Shown: piece after piece, positions 24,038-32,933 of the stretch
Numbering within the stretch: position 1 is the first letter of the stretch
How the letters are laid out: the number at the start of each line of letters is the position of its first letter
Source: Orychophragmus violaceus
Taxonomy: Eukaryota; Streptophyta; Magnoliopsida; Brassicales; Brassicaceae
Reading direction: 5' to 3'
Length of the DNA: 64,000 bases
Assembly: GCA_030180135.1 (NCBI GenBank)
Contig: CM058230.1
Coordinates: 18,043,082-18,107,081 of the forward strand
Notes under the pieces: generated by a model
Told to the model about the DNA's origin: nothing
The model's input: only the letters and a program-made list of their open reading frames with translations
Databases searched by the model: none
Made by a program: the position numbers and the translations under genes

Positions 24038-25513
24038 ATGAATGTCAACATGTCAAATGTGACAAAACTCACCACCACAAATTTTTTGATGTGGAGCCGC
24101 CAAGTTCATGCCCTCTTTGACGATTATGAACTTGTCGGATATCTCGATGGAACCACTTCTGCGTCTCCGCCAACGATCACAACAGCGGATGTGATCATGG
24201 TTAATGCGGCATTCACCCTCTGGAAGCCTCAAGACAAACTTGTCTATAGCGCCTTACTCGGTGCCATTTCACCATTGATCCAGCCGATCCTCTCAACAAA
24301 GACCTCAGCCTATATCTGGTCAAAAATGTCTTCGACATATGCAAAGCCTACTCGTGGACACATCAATCAGGTCCGTCAACAAATCAAACAATGGACGAAG
24401 GAGACTAAGACGATCCACGAGTACTTCCAAGGATTCACGACAAGGTTTGATCAGATGGCTCTGTTAGGCAAGCCAATGGATCACGAGGACCAACTTGAGT
24501 ATATATACTCGAAGGTCTGACGGATGATTACAAACAGGTTGTGGATCAAATTGAGGCCATAGATGCTCATCCTTTTCTTATAGAGGTCCACGAGAAGCTC
24601 ATTAACCAAGAACTCAAGCTTCAGAGCACGGTTGCAGTGTCGTCTACTGCACCAGTAACTGCTAATGCTATCTCGTACCGCAACTAGAATAACAACAACT
24701 CCAACTCGTGTGGTAAAAATCGAAACAACAGGAACTATCAAACATGATAGCAACAATAGTTCCAGCCAAAGAATGATCAGTCTGCTCCACGGGGTTATCA
24801 AGGTCGTTGCTAAATATGTGGCGTCTTCGACCATAGCGCAAGACGATGCATTCAACTCCACAGCACCGGCAACTCGTACCAGCAACAACAACGGTCCAAC
24901 TATCAACCGTCGGCACCATATGTCTCTGCGCCGTGGCAGGCAAGAGCCAATTTAGCAACATCTCAGACTTATATGCCATCCAATTGGATCATTGATAATG
25001 GTGTGACGCATCACCTGGCCTCAGACCTGAACAATCTCGCCATCCATCAACCGTATATCGGAGGTGAAGATGTTATGATTGATGATGGATCTAACTTACC
25101 GATCACACGTATTGGTTCTGCCTCTATCTCTAATCCAATTAAACCTTTAGATTTGACTGATCTCCTCTGTGTTCCCCAACTTGATAAAAACCTTATATCT
25201 GTATATCGCCTTTGCGATGCTATTAAATTGTTTGTTGAATTTTTCCCTGCATCATTTCAAGTGAAGGATCTGAACACGGGGGTCCGGTTGCTTCAAGGCA
25301 AAACCAGGGATGAGCTATACGAGTGGCATGTGCAACCCAATTCCATCGTCTCTCTCTTTGCTTCACCTTCACCAAAAACAACTCTACCTTTGTGGCATTT
25401 CCGTTTGGAACATCCACCATCTTCCATTTTGCAATGGCTTGTTTTAAAGTTTTCATTACGTATTGTTTCTTCTGCTCTAAAAGAACCTTGTTTTCATTGT
25501 TTTTTAAATAAAA
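24038..25513 (+). pseudogene. Copia D gag and 5' pol, broken
   Basis: The first frame (24038-24520) encodes a Copia Gag of the RE1/Ale type (KLTTTNFLMWSRQVHALFDDY, LLGAISPLIQPILSTKTSA, TRFDQMALLGKP). It is then cut by a frame change at about 24515 and several stops. A frame at 24973-25524 carries protease traces (WIIDNGVTHHLASD, where the catalytic Asp-Thr/Ser-Gly is altered to DNG) and the start of the integrase finger (LWHFRLEHP). Element E interrupts the frame at 25514 and the remainder resumes at 32934. Confidence 0.75.
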
Positions 25514-26152
25514 TGTTGGGATAGTGTCCTGAAATCACACTTGTATTCACTCCTGTGATAGTTGTGTGTCGAGATCAGACATTCGTATAATACTGGGCGT
25601 TTGCAATGCTTTGCTAGAAGCCTCTTGCATTCTGTAGGTAGTGGACTTACTGCCAGTATTATATGATCCTATAGGGTCACACACCTAAGCGAACTGGAAG
25701 CTACGACATGGGAATGATCATTGTTGCAATGATCATATTATGTGTATTGAAATACACATAAGAATCGATATAATGGTGTTGTGTCGATCGACACAGCTTG
25801 TGTGTCGGTCGACACAGTTCGGATTTTCCGAACAGGCTTTTCGGGTTATGGCTTAATTGAGTCTGGCCCGTTAAGCGCGTTTAGGTCGAATAAAAGCTGA
25901 TTAGTTTCGACCTAAACAAATAGAGCCGTCCAGTTTTCTTGTGAGAGAGACTTGACACACCAGACACCATCGATCCCCATTGATCCGGCACTAGCATCCC
26001 GTTTCCAGAGAGCGTGCGTGTGTATCTGGTAGAGGCAAAGCGTTGCGTTGCTTCACTGATCTCGTTCACCATCTTCTTCCGCTGCCAAAGGTAAAAACGA
26101 GGTTGGTTCTAAATTTCAATATAAAAAACCCTAGATCCATCGGGATCCAACA
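25514..26152 (+). repeat. 5' LTR of Copia E, with four palindromes in U3
   Basis: It begins TGTTGGGATAG and ends GGATCCAACA. Four perfect or near-perfect dyads lie close together. They are ATGATCATTG/CAATGATCAT with a 3-base loop (25714-25736), TATGTGTATT/AATACACATA with a 2-base loop (25739-25760), TGTGTCGATCGACACA (25780-25795) and TGTGTCGGTCGACACA (25801-25816). A splice-donor-like AAAGGTAAAA lies near the end of U5 (about 26088-26097). Confidence 0.9.
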
Positions 26153-26153
26153 G

Positions 26154-26165
26154 TGGTATCAGAGC
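26154..26165 (+). other. Primer binding site of Copia E
   Basis: TGGTATCAGAGC is complementary to the 3' end of initiator tRNA-Met, the usual Copia primer. It begins one base after the LTR. Confidence 0.9.
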
Positions 26166-26311
26166 ATGTTAGGGTTTAGCTATTGAATTTGTTGCAAAAT
26201 AATTCAAATCCTGATGTTGTTGAATTGATTTTTGCATGTTCAAATCGTGTTTTCATATTATATTCTCGGTTTTGTTCCTGTTGAAAAGACGAAGAATTGA
26301 TGAAAACGCAC

Positions 26312-26860
26312 TGTGTCGATCGACACAAAGCGTGTGTCGGTCGACACGCCGCGGCGCAAATATAAAATTTTAGGGTTTGTCGCAGGGTGTCGATCGACAC
26401 AAAGCGTGTGTCGGTTGACACAGAGCGAAAACTCGCGAATAAATTTTAGGGTTTGTCGCACGGTGTCGATCGACACAAAGCGTGTGTCGGTCGATACAAA
26501 GCAAAAATCCGTAAATAATCTTTAGGGTTTCGATCTGAGATCGAGTACCCGTAATCGTACTGCGTCGATCGATACACTGGGTGTGTCGGTCGACACAGGC
26601 AATGCGATTAGATGAATCGGTTCAATTGGATTGAACTGGTTATCTAGCTCGGTTAATTACATTAACCAAATTGATTCTGGTTTGGTCATATCGATCGACA
26701 CACAGTGTGTGACGATCGACATGGACCATTAAACCGAACTGGTTCAATTGGATTGAATCGGTTAAGTAAATTCGATCCGGTTTGACCGGTTATCGAAGAA
26801 CGGTTTAAATAGAGTTGCATCGATCGATACCAATAGTTGGCGTCGATCGACACAACGAAC
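26312..26860 (+). repeat. Leader array of TGTGTCGATCGACACA palindromes (Copia E)
   Basis: Paired palindromes recur through the leader. The first member of each pair is at 26312-26327, 26387-26401, 26463-26477 and 26561-26576. The second, usually TGTGTCGGTCGACAC, is at 26333-26347, 26407-26422, 26483-26498 and 26582-26597. More divergent members lie near 26690-26720 and 26818-26853. The first three pairs sit in a 75-76-bp tandem unit that also contains TTAGGGTTTGTCGCA. The same pair occurs in U3. Confidence 0.85.
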
Positions 26861-27502
26861 GCAGACTTGTTGATTTGACCACAAGTTTGCATGAGCCAGA
26901 ATAATTTAATCCTAAAAGTATTAGATGAATCTAAACTTAATAAAACTAAATGTTTTAATTATAAGTTATTATTTTTTGATATATATAGTGAATATAAATC
27001 AAGATAAGATTAGTTCTTTTCCTCAACTAAATATCAAGTGATCTTGATGTCTTGCCCGATCTTGTCTACTGTCAAAAACTCGTGATGTTGTTGGGTATCC
27101 TTGGAGTCCTTGGTATCCACAGCAAAATGAGTAAGGCAGGTGGTCAGTGACAGACTTGCAGTGCAACTGTCAGTGATCACAAGACAGATAAAAGATTGGT
27201 TATACTTGACTGGGCTGTCAGAAGTTCTGGGCCCAGAGACATCAGAGTGGATTGGACATAGTTTGTCTTATTCACGACCAAGAGTTGTACTGAGTACAAT
27301 TAGCAATGATTTGCTTACCTAGATAACTAAAGCTTGAGTAACGGCGAGTCGCCCACTCGAATTTTAGTAATCTGAGGATCTTGGATCATTGTATTCATAT
27401 AAGGAAACATAGTTTGAATACAATGCGAGTTTTCTTATTAGATAAGAATTCTCATTTCTTGTGCTTTATAACTAAAATCTAACTTTTGTTTGAATTACAG
27501 CT

Positions 27503-30500
27503 ATGTCTGTCTCAAATCACATCAACACTTTCTCACTAAGATCCGTCCTTGAGAAGGACAAGCTAAATGGATCTAATTTCTTGGAATGGTATCGGAACCT
27601 GAGAATAGTTCTCAGGCAAGAGAACAAGGAATATGTCCTTGAAAGAGTTCTCACCGAGAGGCCACGTTCCAATGCTCCGCAGACAGAAAAGAATGCTTGG
27701 GATAAGCATTCAGCGGATGTCAAAGATGTTAATTGTCTAATGCTGGTGACTATGAACTCTGAGCTGCAGAAGCAATTTGAGAACGTGTTGTCACCCATTG
27801 AGATGATTAACAGCCTGAAAGCTTTGTTTCAGGAGCAAGCTCGCACAGAGAGATACCAGATGGTTAAATCTCTCATGGATTGCAAGCTGGCTAAGGACAG
27901 TCCAGTAAGTCCTCATGTCCTTAAAATGATGGGTTACATTGATAACCTGGGGAAACTGGACTGTGCCATTAGCCAGGAGCTGGCCACTGACATGATTCTG
28001 CAGTCATTGCCGTCGTGTTTTGATCAGTTCATTATGAACTACAACATGCAAAACATGACTAAGACATTGACTGAGTTGCACGGTATGCTGAAGACAGCAG
28101 AACCAAATCTCAAGAAGGCTACTCCCAGTGTCCTGATGGTACTAGGGAATAAGAGGTTTAAGAAACCTAAGAAGGGTAAGGGTAAGGCCCAGGTTGTCCA
28201 GGCTGAAAGTCAGGACAAGCCTAAGCCGAAGCCCAAATCCGGGCCTTCTCCTGAGGATAAGTGCAACTACTGCAAGCAGTTGGGGCATTGGAAGAAAGAC
28301 TGCAAGAAGTTCATGGAAGATTACAAGAAGCTGAAGAAGACGTATGACGCGTCTGATTCAGGTATTTATGTTATCGAACTTGGTATTATATCTTCTCGTT
28401 CTACTTCGTGGGTATTGGATACCGGTTGCGGTTCTCATATTTGTACTGATGTGCAGGCACTAAGAAACAGTAGGACGCTGAAGAAAGGACAAGTAGAGCT
28501 ACGAGTCGGGAATGGAGCTAAGGTTGCTGCACTGGCCGTAGGCACCTACGAGTTGTCTTTACCTTCGGGCATGGTTTTAATTTTGAATAATTGCTACTAT
28601 GTACCTGCGATTAGCAGAAACATAATTTCAGTTTCCGTTTTGGATTTGGAAGGTTTTGATTTTGCTGTTAAGAATAAAGTTTGTTCTTTTAATCGTGATG
28701 GTAATTATTATGGTAGTGCCCCATTAGATAATGGGTTATATCTATTAAACCAAGAAATGTCTGTCTTTAACATAAATACAAAGAGGTTTAAGTCAAATGA
28801 CGAAAACCCGACTTTCTTATGGCATTGTCGTTTGGGCCATATCAATGAGAAACGCATCCAGAGGCTCCATCGAAATGGGCTTCTGGGCTCATTTGATTTT
28901 GAATCATGTGAGAAATGCGAGTCTTGTTTGGTGGGCAAAATGGTTAGAGCCCCTTTCAACAAACCAAATGAAAGGGCCAGTGATTTATTGGGCCTTGTTC
29001 ATACTGATGTATGTGGGCCAATGAGTACTGCTGCCAGAGGAAACTTTAAGTACTTCATTACCTTTACTGATGATTTCAGTAGGTATGGCTATGTCTATTT
29101 GATGAGACACAAGTCAGAATCCTTTGATAGATTCAAGGAATTAAAGAATGAAGTACATAATCAACTTGGCAAGAGTATTAAGATTCTGCGATCGGATCGC
29201 GGAGGAGAATACTTGAGCCAAGAATTCAGCGACTATCTGAGCGAGTGTGGAATTGTTTCACAACTCACTCCTCCTGGAACACCCCAATGGAATGGAGTGT
29301 CAGAGAGGAGGAATCGAACCTTGTTGGACATGGTTCGGTCTATGATGAGTCATTCTAATCTTCCACTATCCTTTTGGGGATATGCTCTAGAAACGTCTGC
29401 GTTTACACTGAATAGAGTGCCATCTAAATCAGTAGAAAAGACACCACATGAACTGTGGACTGGGAACGTTCCTAGTCTGTCTTTCCTAAGGATTTGGGGT
29501 TGCGAGGCTTATGTCAAACGTTTAATCTCCGACAAGCTTGCACCCAAATCAGATAAATGCTACTTCGTTGGTTATCCTAGGGAAACCAAGGCATACTACT
29601 TTTACAACCAATCTGAGAACAAAGTATTTGTTGCTCGGGACTGTTCTTTTCTTGAGAGGGAGTTTCTCTCTAAGAAAAACAGTGGGAGTAAAGTACATCT
29701 TGAAGAAATTCTAGATGCACAGGATACTGCTCAACCTGCTGAGGAGGAGCAGCAGTTGGAACCACAAAGTTCTGTGGAACCGGCGCCTGTGGAGCCTGAA
29801 GTTCGCAGATCCGGAAGGATCCGTCACGAACCCGAGAGATACTATGGATTTCTCGTAACCAATTCAAATGATCTGATGATCATTGAAGGTGACGAACCAG
29901 CGATCTTTGCGAAAGCAATGATGGGCCCGGACTCCGAAAAGTGGCTTGGAGCCTCAAAATCCGAAATGACATCCATGTCAGAAAACCAAGTATGGTCCTT
30001 GGTCGATTTACCTAGTGGTGTAAAAGCCATTGAGTGTAAATGGATCTTCAAGAAGAAGATTGACGTGGATGGCAATGTACAGATTTATAAAGCAAGATTG
30101 GTGGCTAAAGGTTTCAAACAAATTCATGGTATTGACTATGATGAAACCTATTCCCCAGTAGCTATGCTTAAATCTATTCGGATTCTTCTAGCGATTGCTG
30201 CTCATTATGATTATGAGATTTGGCAGATGGATGTCAAAACCGCATTCCTGAATGGTATTCTGGAAGAGGATGTGTACATGACACAGCCTGAAGGTTTTGT
30301 CGATTCTAAAAACGCTGGGAAGGTATGCAAACTTCATAAATCCATTTATGGATTGAAGCAAGCATCACGGAGTTGGAATCTTCGTTTTGATGAAGCAGTA
30401 AAACAATTCGGTTTCATCAAGAACGAAGAGGAAGCATGTGTATACAAGAAGACTAGTGGGAGCAAAATTGCATTTCTTGTACTGTATGTCGATGACATAC

Positions 30501-31468
30501 TCCTCCTCGGTAATGACGTTCCGTTGCTTCAGTCTATCAAGACTTGGCTAGGAAGTTGTTTTTCCATGAAAGACATGGGAGAAGCCGCATACATTCCTGG
30601 AATCAGAATCTACAGAGATAGAACTAACAGGCTGATTGGATTGTGCCAAGACACTTATATTGATAAGGTGTTGCACAGATTCAGGATGCACGATTCCAAG
30701 AAGGGCTTCATACCAATGTCTCATGGCAAGAGTCTCTGCAAGAAGCAGTGTCCGGCAACACCTGCTGAGCGAGAACGCATGAATAGGATTCCTTATGTCT
30801 CTGCAATAGGATCTATTATGTATGCCATGCTCTGCACTCGTCCAGATGTAGCTTACGCGTTAAGCATGACGAGTAGATACCAATCTGATCCAGGTGAAGC
30901 TCACTGGACAGCTGTCAAGAATATTCTCAAGTATTTGAGACATACTAAGGATAAGTTCCTTGTGTATGGAGATAGTGATGAACTTGTGGTGAATGGATTC
31001 ACCGATGCGAGTTTTCAGACGGACAGAGACGATTTCCGATCACAGTCTGGATATGTCTTCTGTCTAAATGGCGGTGCGGTGAGCTGGAAGAGCTCTAAGC
31101 AAAATACCGTAGCTGACTCCACAACGGAAGCTGAATATGTTGCTGCTTCAGAAGCGGCAAAGGAAGCTGTTTGGATCAAGAAGTTCATGACTGAACTTGG
31201 TGTGGTTCCTAGTATCTTGGAGCCAGTGGCTTTGTTCTGCGATAACAATGGAGCCATTGCTCAGGCGAAAGAACCCAGGTCACACCAGAAGTCCAAACAC
31301 GTTGAGAGGAAATATCATCTGATTCGTGATATTGTCAATAGAGGTGATGTGAAGATCAGCCGAGTTCCGACAAACGAGAATGTCGCTGATCCTCTAACCA
31401 AGTCACTCCCAAGGCCTAAGCATGAGAGTCATACGACTGCTGTAGGCATTAGAGATCTTAAGATGTAA
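27503..31468 (+). CDS. Gag-Pol polyprotein of Copia E (1321 aa)
   Basis: A single frame runs from ATG 27503. Gag (about 1-240) is followed by a zinc knuckle CNYCKQLGHWKKDC (about 254-267) and protease WVLDTGCGSHIC (about 302-313). The integrase has a His/Cys finger (HCRLGH to CESCLVGK, about 441-480) and core DDE residues in HTDVCGP (about 500), SDRGGEY (about 565) and WNGVSERRNR (about 595). Reverse transcriptase follows (KWIFKKKIDVDG near 846, YVDDILLL near 995), then RNase H (ADSTTEAEYVAASEA near 1204). Domain order is Copia type. The only oddity noticed is YIPGIRI where F has YVLGIRI, a proline in a conserved RT segment. Autonomy is plausible but unproven. Confidence 0.95.
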   Translation: MSVSNHINTFSLRSVLEKDKLNGSNFLEWYRNLRIVLRQENKEYVLERVLTERPRSNAPQTEKNAWDKHSADVKDVNCLMLVTMNSELQKQFENVLSPIEMINSLKALFQEQARTERYQMVKSLMDCKLAKDSPVSPHVLKMMGYIDNLGKLDCAISQELATDMILQSLPSCFDQFIMNYNMQNMTKTLTELHGMLKTAEPNLKKATPSVLMVLGNKRFKKPKKGKGKAQVVQAESQDKPKPKPKSGPSPEDKCNYCKQLGHWKKDCKKFMEDYKKLKKTYDASDSGIYVIELGIISSRSTSWVLDTGCGSHICTDVQALRNSRTLKKGQVELRVGNGAKVAALAVGTYELSLPSGMVLILNNCYYVPAISRNIISVSVLDLEGFDFAVKNKVCSFNRDGNYYGSAPLDNGLYLLNQEMSVFNINTKRFKSNDENPTFLWHCRLGHINEKRIQRLHRNGLLGSFDFESCEKCESCLVGKMVRAPFNKPNERASDLLGLVHTDVCGPMSTAARGNFKYFITFTDDFSRYGYVYLMRHKSESFDRFKELKNEVHNQLGKSIKILRSDRGGEYLSQEFSDYLSECGIVSQLTPPGTPQWNGVSERRNRTLLDMVRSMMSHSNLPLSFWGYALETSAFTLNRVPSKSVEKTPHELWTGNVPSLSFLRIWGCEAYVKRLISDKLAPKSDKCYFVGYPRETKAYYFYNQSENKVFVARDCSFLEREFLSKKNSGSKVHLEEILDAQDTAQPAEEEQQLEPQSSVEPAPVEPEVRRSGRIRHEPERYYGFLVTNSNDLMIIEGDEPAIFAKAMMGPDSEKWLGASKSEMTSMSENQVWSLVDLPSGVKAIECKWIFKKKIDVDGNVQIYKARLVAKGFKQIHGIDYDETYSPVAMLKSIRILLAIAAHYDYEIWQMDVKTAFLNGILEEDVYMTQPEGFVDSKNAGKVCKLHKSIYGLKQASRSWNLRFDEAVKQFGFIKNEEEACVYKKTSGSKIAFLVLYVDDILLLGNDVPLLQSIKTWLGSCFSMKDMGEAAYIPGIRIYRDRTNRLIGLCQDTYIDKVLHRFRMHDSKKGFIPMSHGKSLCKKQCPATPAERERMNRIPYVSAIGSIMYAMLCTRPDVAYALSMTSRYQSDPGEAHWTAVKNILKYLRHTKDKFLVYGDSDELVVNGFTDASFQTDRDDFRSQSGYVFCLNGGAVSWKSSKQNTVADSTTEAEYVAASEAAKEAVWIKKFMTELGVVPSILEPVALFCDNNGAIAQAKEPRSHQKSKHVERKYHLIRDIVNRGDVKISRVPTNENVADPLTKSLPRPKHESHTTAVGIRDLKM

Positions 31469-32277
31469 TCTTGATTCTAGTGGGAGTTTTGGATTTTGTT
31501 TTAGTTATAATAAGACGCCCTTGTAAACATTATTTTAGAAGTGTTTAATGAAATTTGATTTCAGCATTATTTATTGTGATCTAAATAATGGTCCCAAAAT
31601 AAGTTTATGACATATTATAGGTCATCAAGTTGAGAACTTAATCATGAAACCCTATAAGTTAATAAATTATTTTGTCCCTAGTCAAGGTTGTAGAATCGGG
31701 ACACTGACAACCGTTAGAGACTAGATTGTGAGGTGACTGTTGGCTAAGTTTCATGGAGCCAATGATATGATTATCGCAGTCAGTCACATAGATATATGTC
31801 AGTGGACATATGATCGGACATGACCCGCTAATGAGAAGTCTAAAAGATAGTAATATCTGTGTCATAAGAGGTTCTCATTACGACTATAGAGTATAGTCCT
31901 AAGACCTGAGTTCATCATGTTTTCTTGCATATGAATTGGTACATTTTGACTTTGTCAAACGTCGATCCGTAACTGGCGGCTATAACGACACTGTTCAAGT
32001 TTATCATGAAGTGTGCGTTGAAACAGGGATGGAACAAGATGGAATTTGTCCCTCCTGAAAAACGGGAGATAAATATCTCAGGGCCTATCGAAGATTGAAT
32101 ATTGAGAGAATGTGTGGCCGCACTCAAACGAACTGTAGTTCAGTTGTTTGTAATGTTCAGTATGAGATCAGGAGTTCGATAAACACGATGTTGGCTTAAT
32201 AAGGGTGACACAGATCTTGCCTTATGCCAAATCGAGATATAGAGACAAAAGGATTATAGGAATTGATGATTCCAGTA
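31469..32277 (+). other. Conserved 3' noncoding region of Copia E
   Basis: There is no coding capacity. It contains a PPT-like TAGTGGGAGTTTT just after the stop and several blocks also found in Copia F (61301-62143, minus). Examples are GATGGAACAAGATGG, TTTGTCCCTCC, AAATATCTC, and CTTGCCTTATG followed by AATCGAGATAT. Conservation between two diverged elements implies a function in the RNA or in cDNA synthesis. Confidence 0.6.
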
Positions 32278-32289
32278 CAAGTGGAAGAT
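32278..32289 (+). other. Polypurine tract of Copia E
   Basis: CAAGTGGAAGAT lies directly before the 3' LTR. Copia F has CAAGTGGGAGAT at the same place. Confidence 0.75.
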
Positions 32290-32928
32290 TGTTGGGATAG
32301 TGTCCTGAAATCACACTTGTATTCACTCCTGTGATAGTTGTGTGTCGAGATCAGACATTCGTATAATACTGGGCGTTTGCAATGCTTTGCTAGAAGCCTC
32401 TTGCATTCTGTAGGTAGTGGACTTACTGCCAGTATTATATGATCCTATAGGGTCACACACCTAAGCGAACTGGAAGCTACGACATGGGAATGATCATTGT
32501 TGCAATGATCATATTATGTGTATTGAAATACACATAAGAATCGATATAATGGTGTTGTGTCGATCGACACAGCTTGTGTGTCGGTCGACACAGTTCGGAT
32601 TTTCCGAACAGGCTTTTCGGGTTATGGCTTAATTGAGTCTGGCCCGTTAAGCGCGTTTAGGTCGAATAAAAGCTGATTAGTTTCGACCTAAACAAATAGA
32701 GCCGTCCAGTTTTCTTGTGAGAGAGACTTGACACACCAGACACCATCGATCCCCATTGATCCGGCACTAGCATCCCGTTTCCAGCGAGCGTGCGTGTGTA
32801 TCTGGTAGAGGCAAAGCGTTGCGTTGCTTCACTGATCTCGTTCACCATCTTCTTCCGCTGCCAAAGGTAAGAACGAGGTTGGTTCTAAATTTCAATATAA
32901 CAAACCCTAGATCCATCGGGATCCAACA
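32290..32928 (+). repeat. 3' LTR of Copia E
   Basis: It is 639 bp and matches the 5' LTR except at three sites (AGCG for AGAG, GGTAAGAAC for GGTAAAAAC, ATAACAAACC for ATAAAAAACC). TAAAA follows as the target duplication, and then the reading of Copia D resumes. Confidence 0.95.
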
Positions 32929-32933
32929 TAAAA

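Larger units (their letters stand above)
25514..32928 (+). mobile_element. Complete young Ty1/Copia element E
   Basis: The 7,415-bp element has 639-bp LTRs (25514-26152 and 32290-32928) that differ at three sites by eye. A perfect TAAAA target duplication lies at 25509-25513 and 32929-32933. It has an initiator-Met PBS, a 1.35-kb leader with palindrome arrays, one intact 1321-codon gag-pol frame and an 0.8-kb conserved 3' noncoding region. It lies inside the integrase region of Copia D. Copia F at the right edge belongs to a related family. Confidence 0.95.

Noticed and set aside
25881..32848. Two nearly identical 63-codon minus frames (25881-26072 and 32657-32848)
   Set aside because: They are in the two LTRs of Copia E and are not genes.
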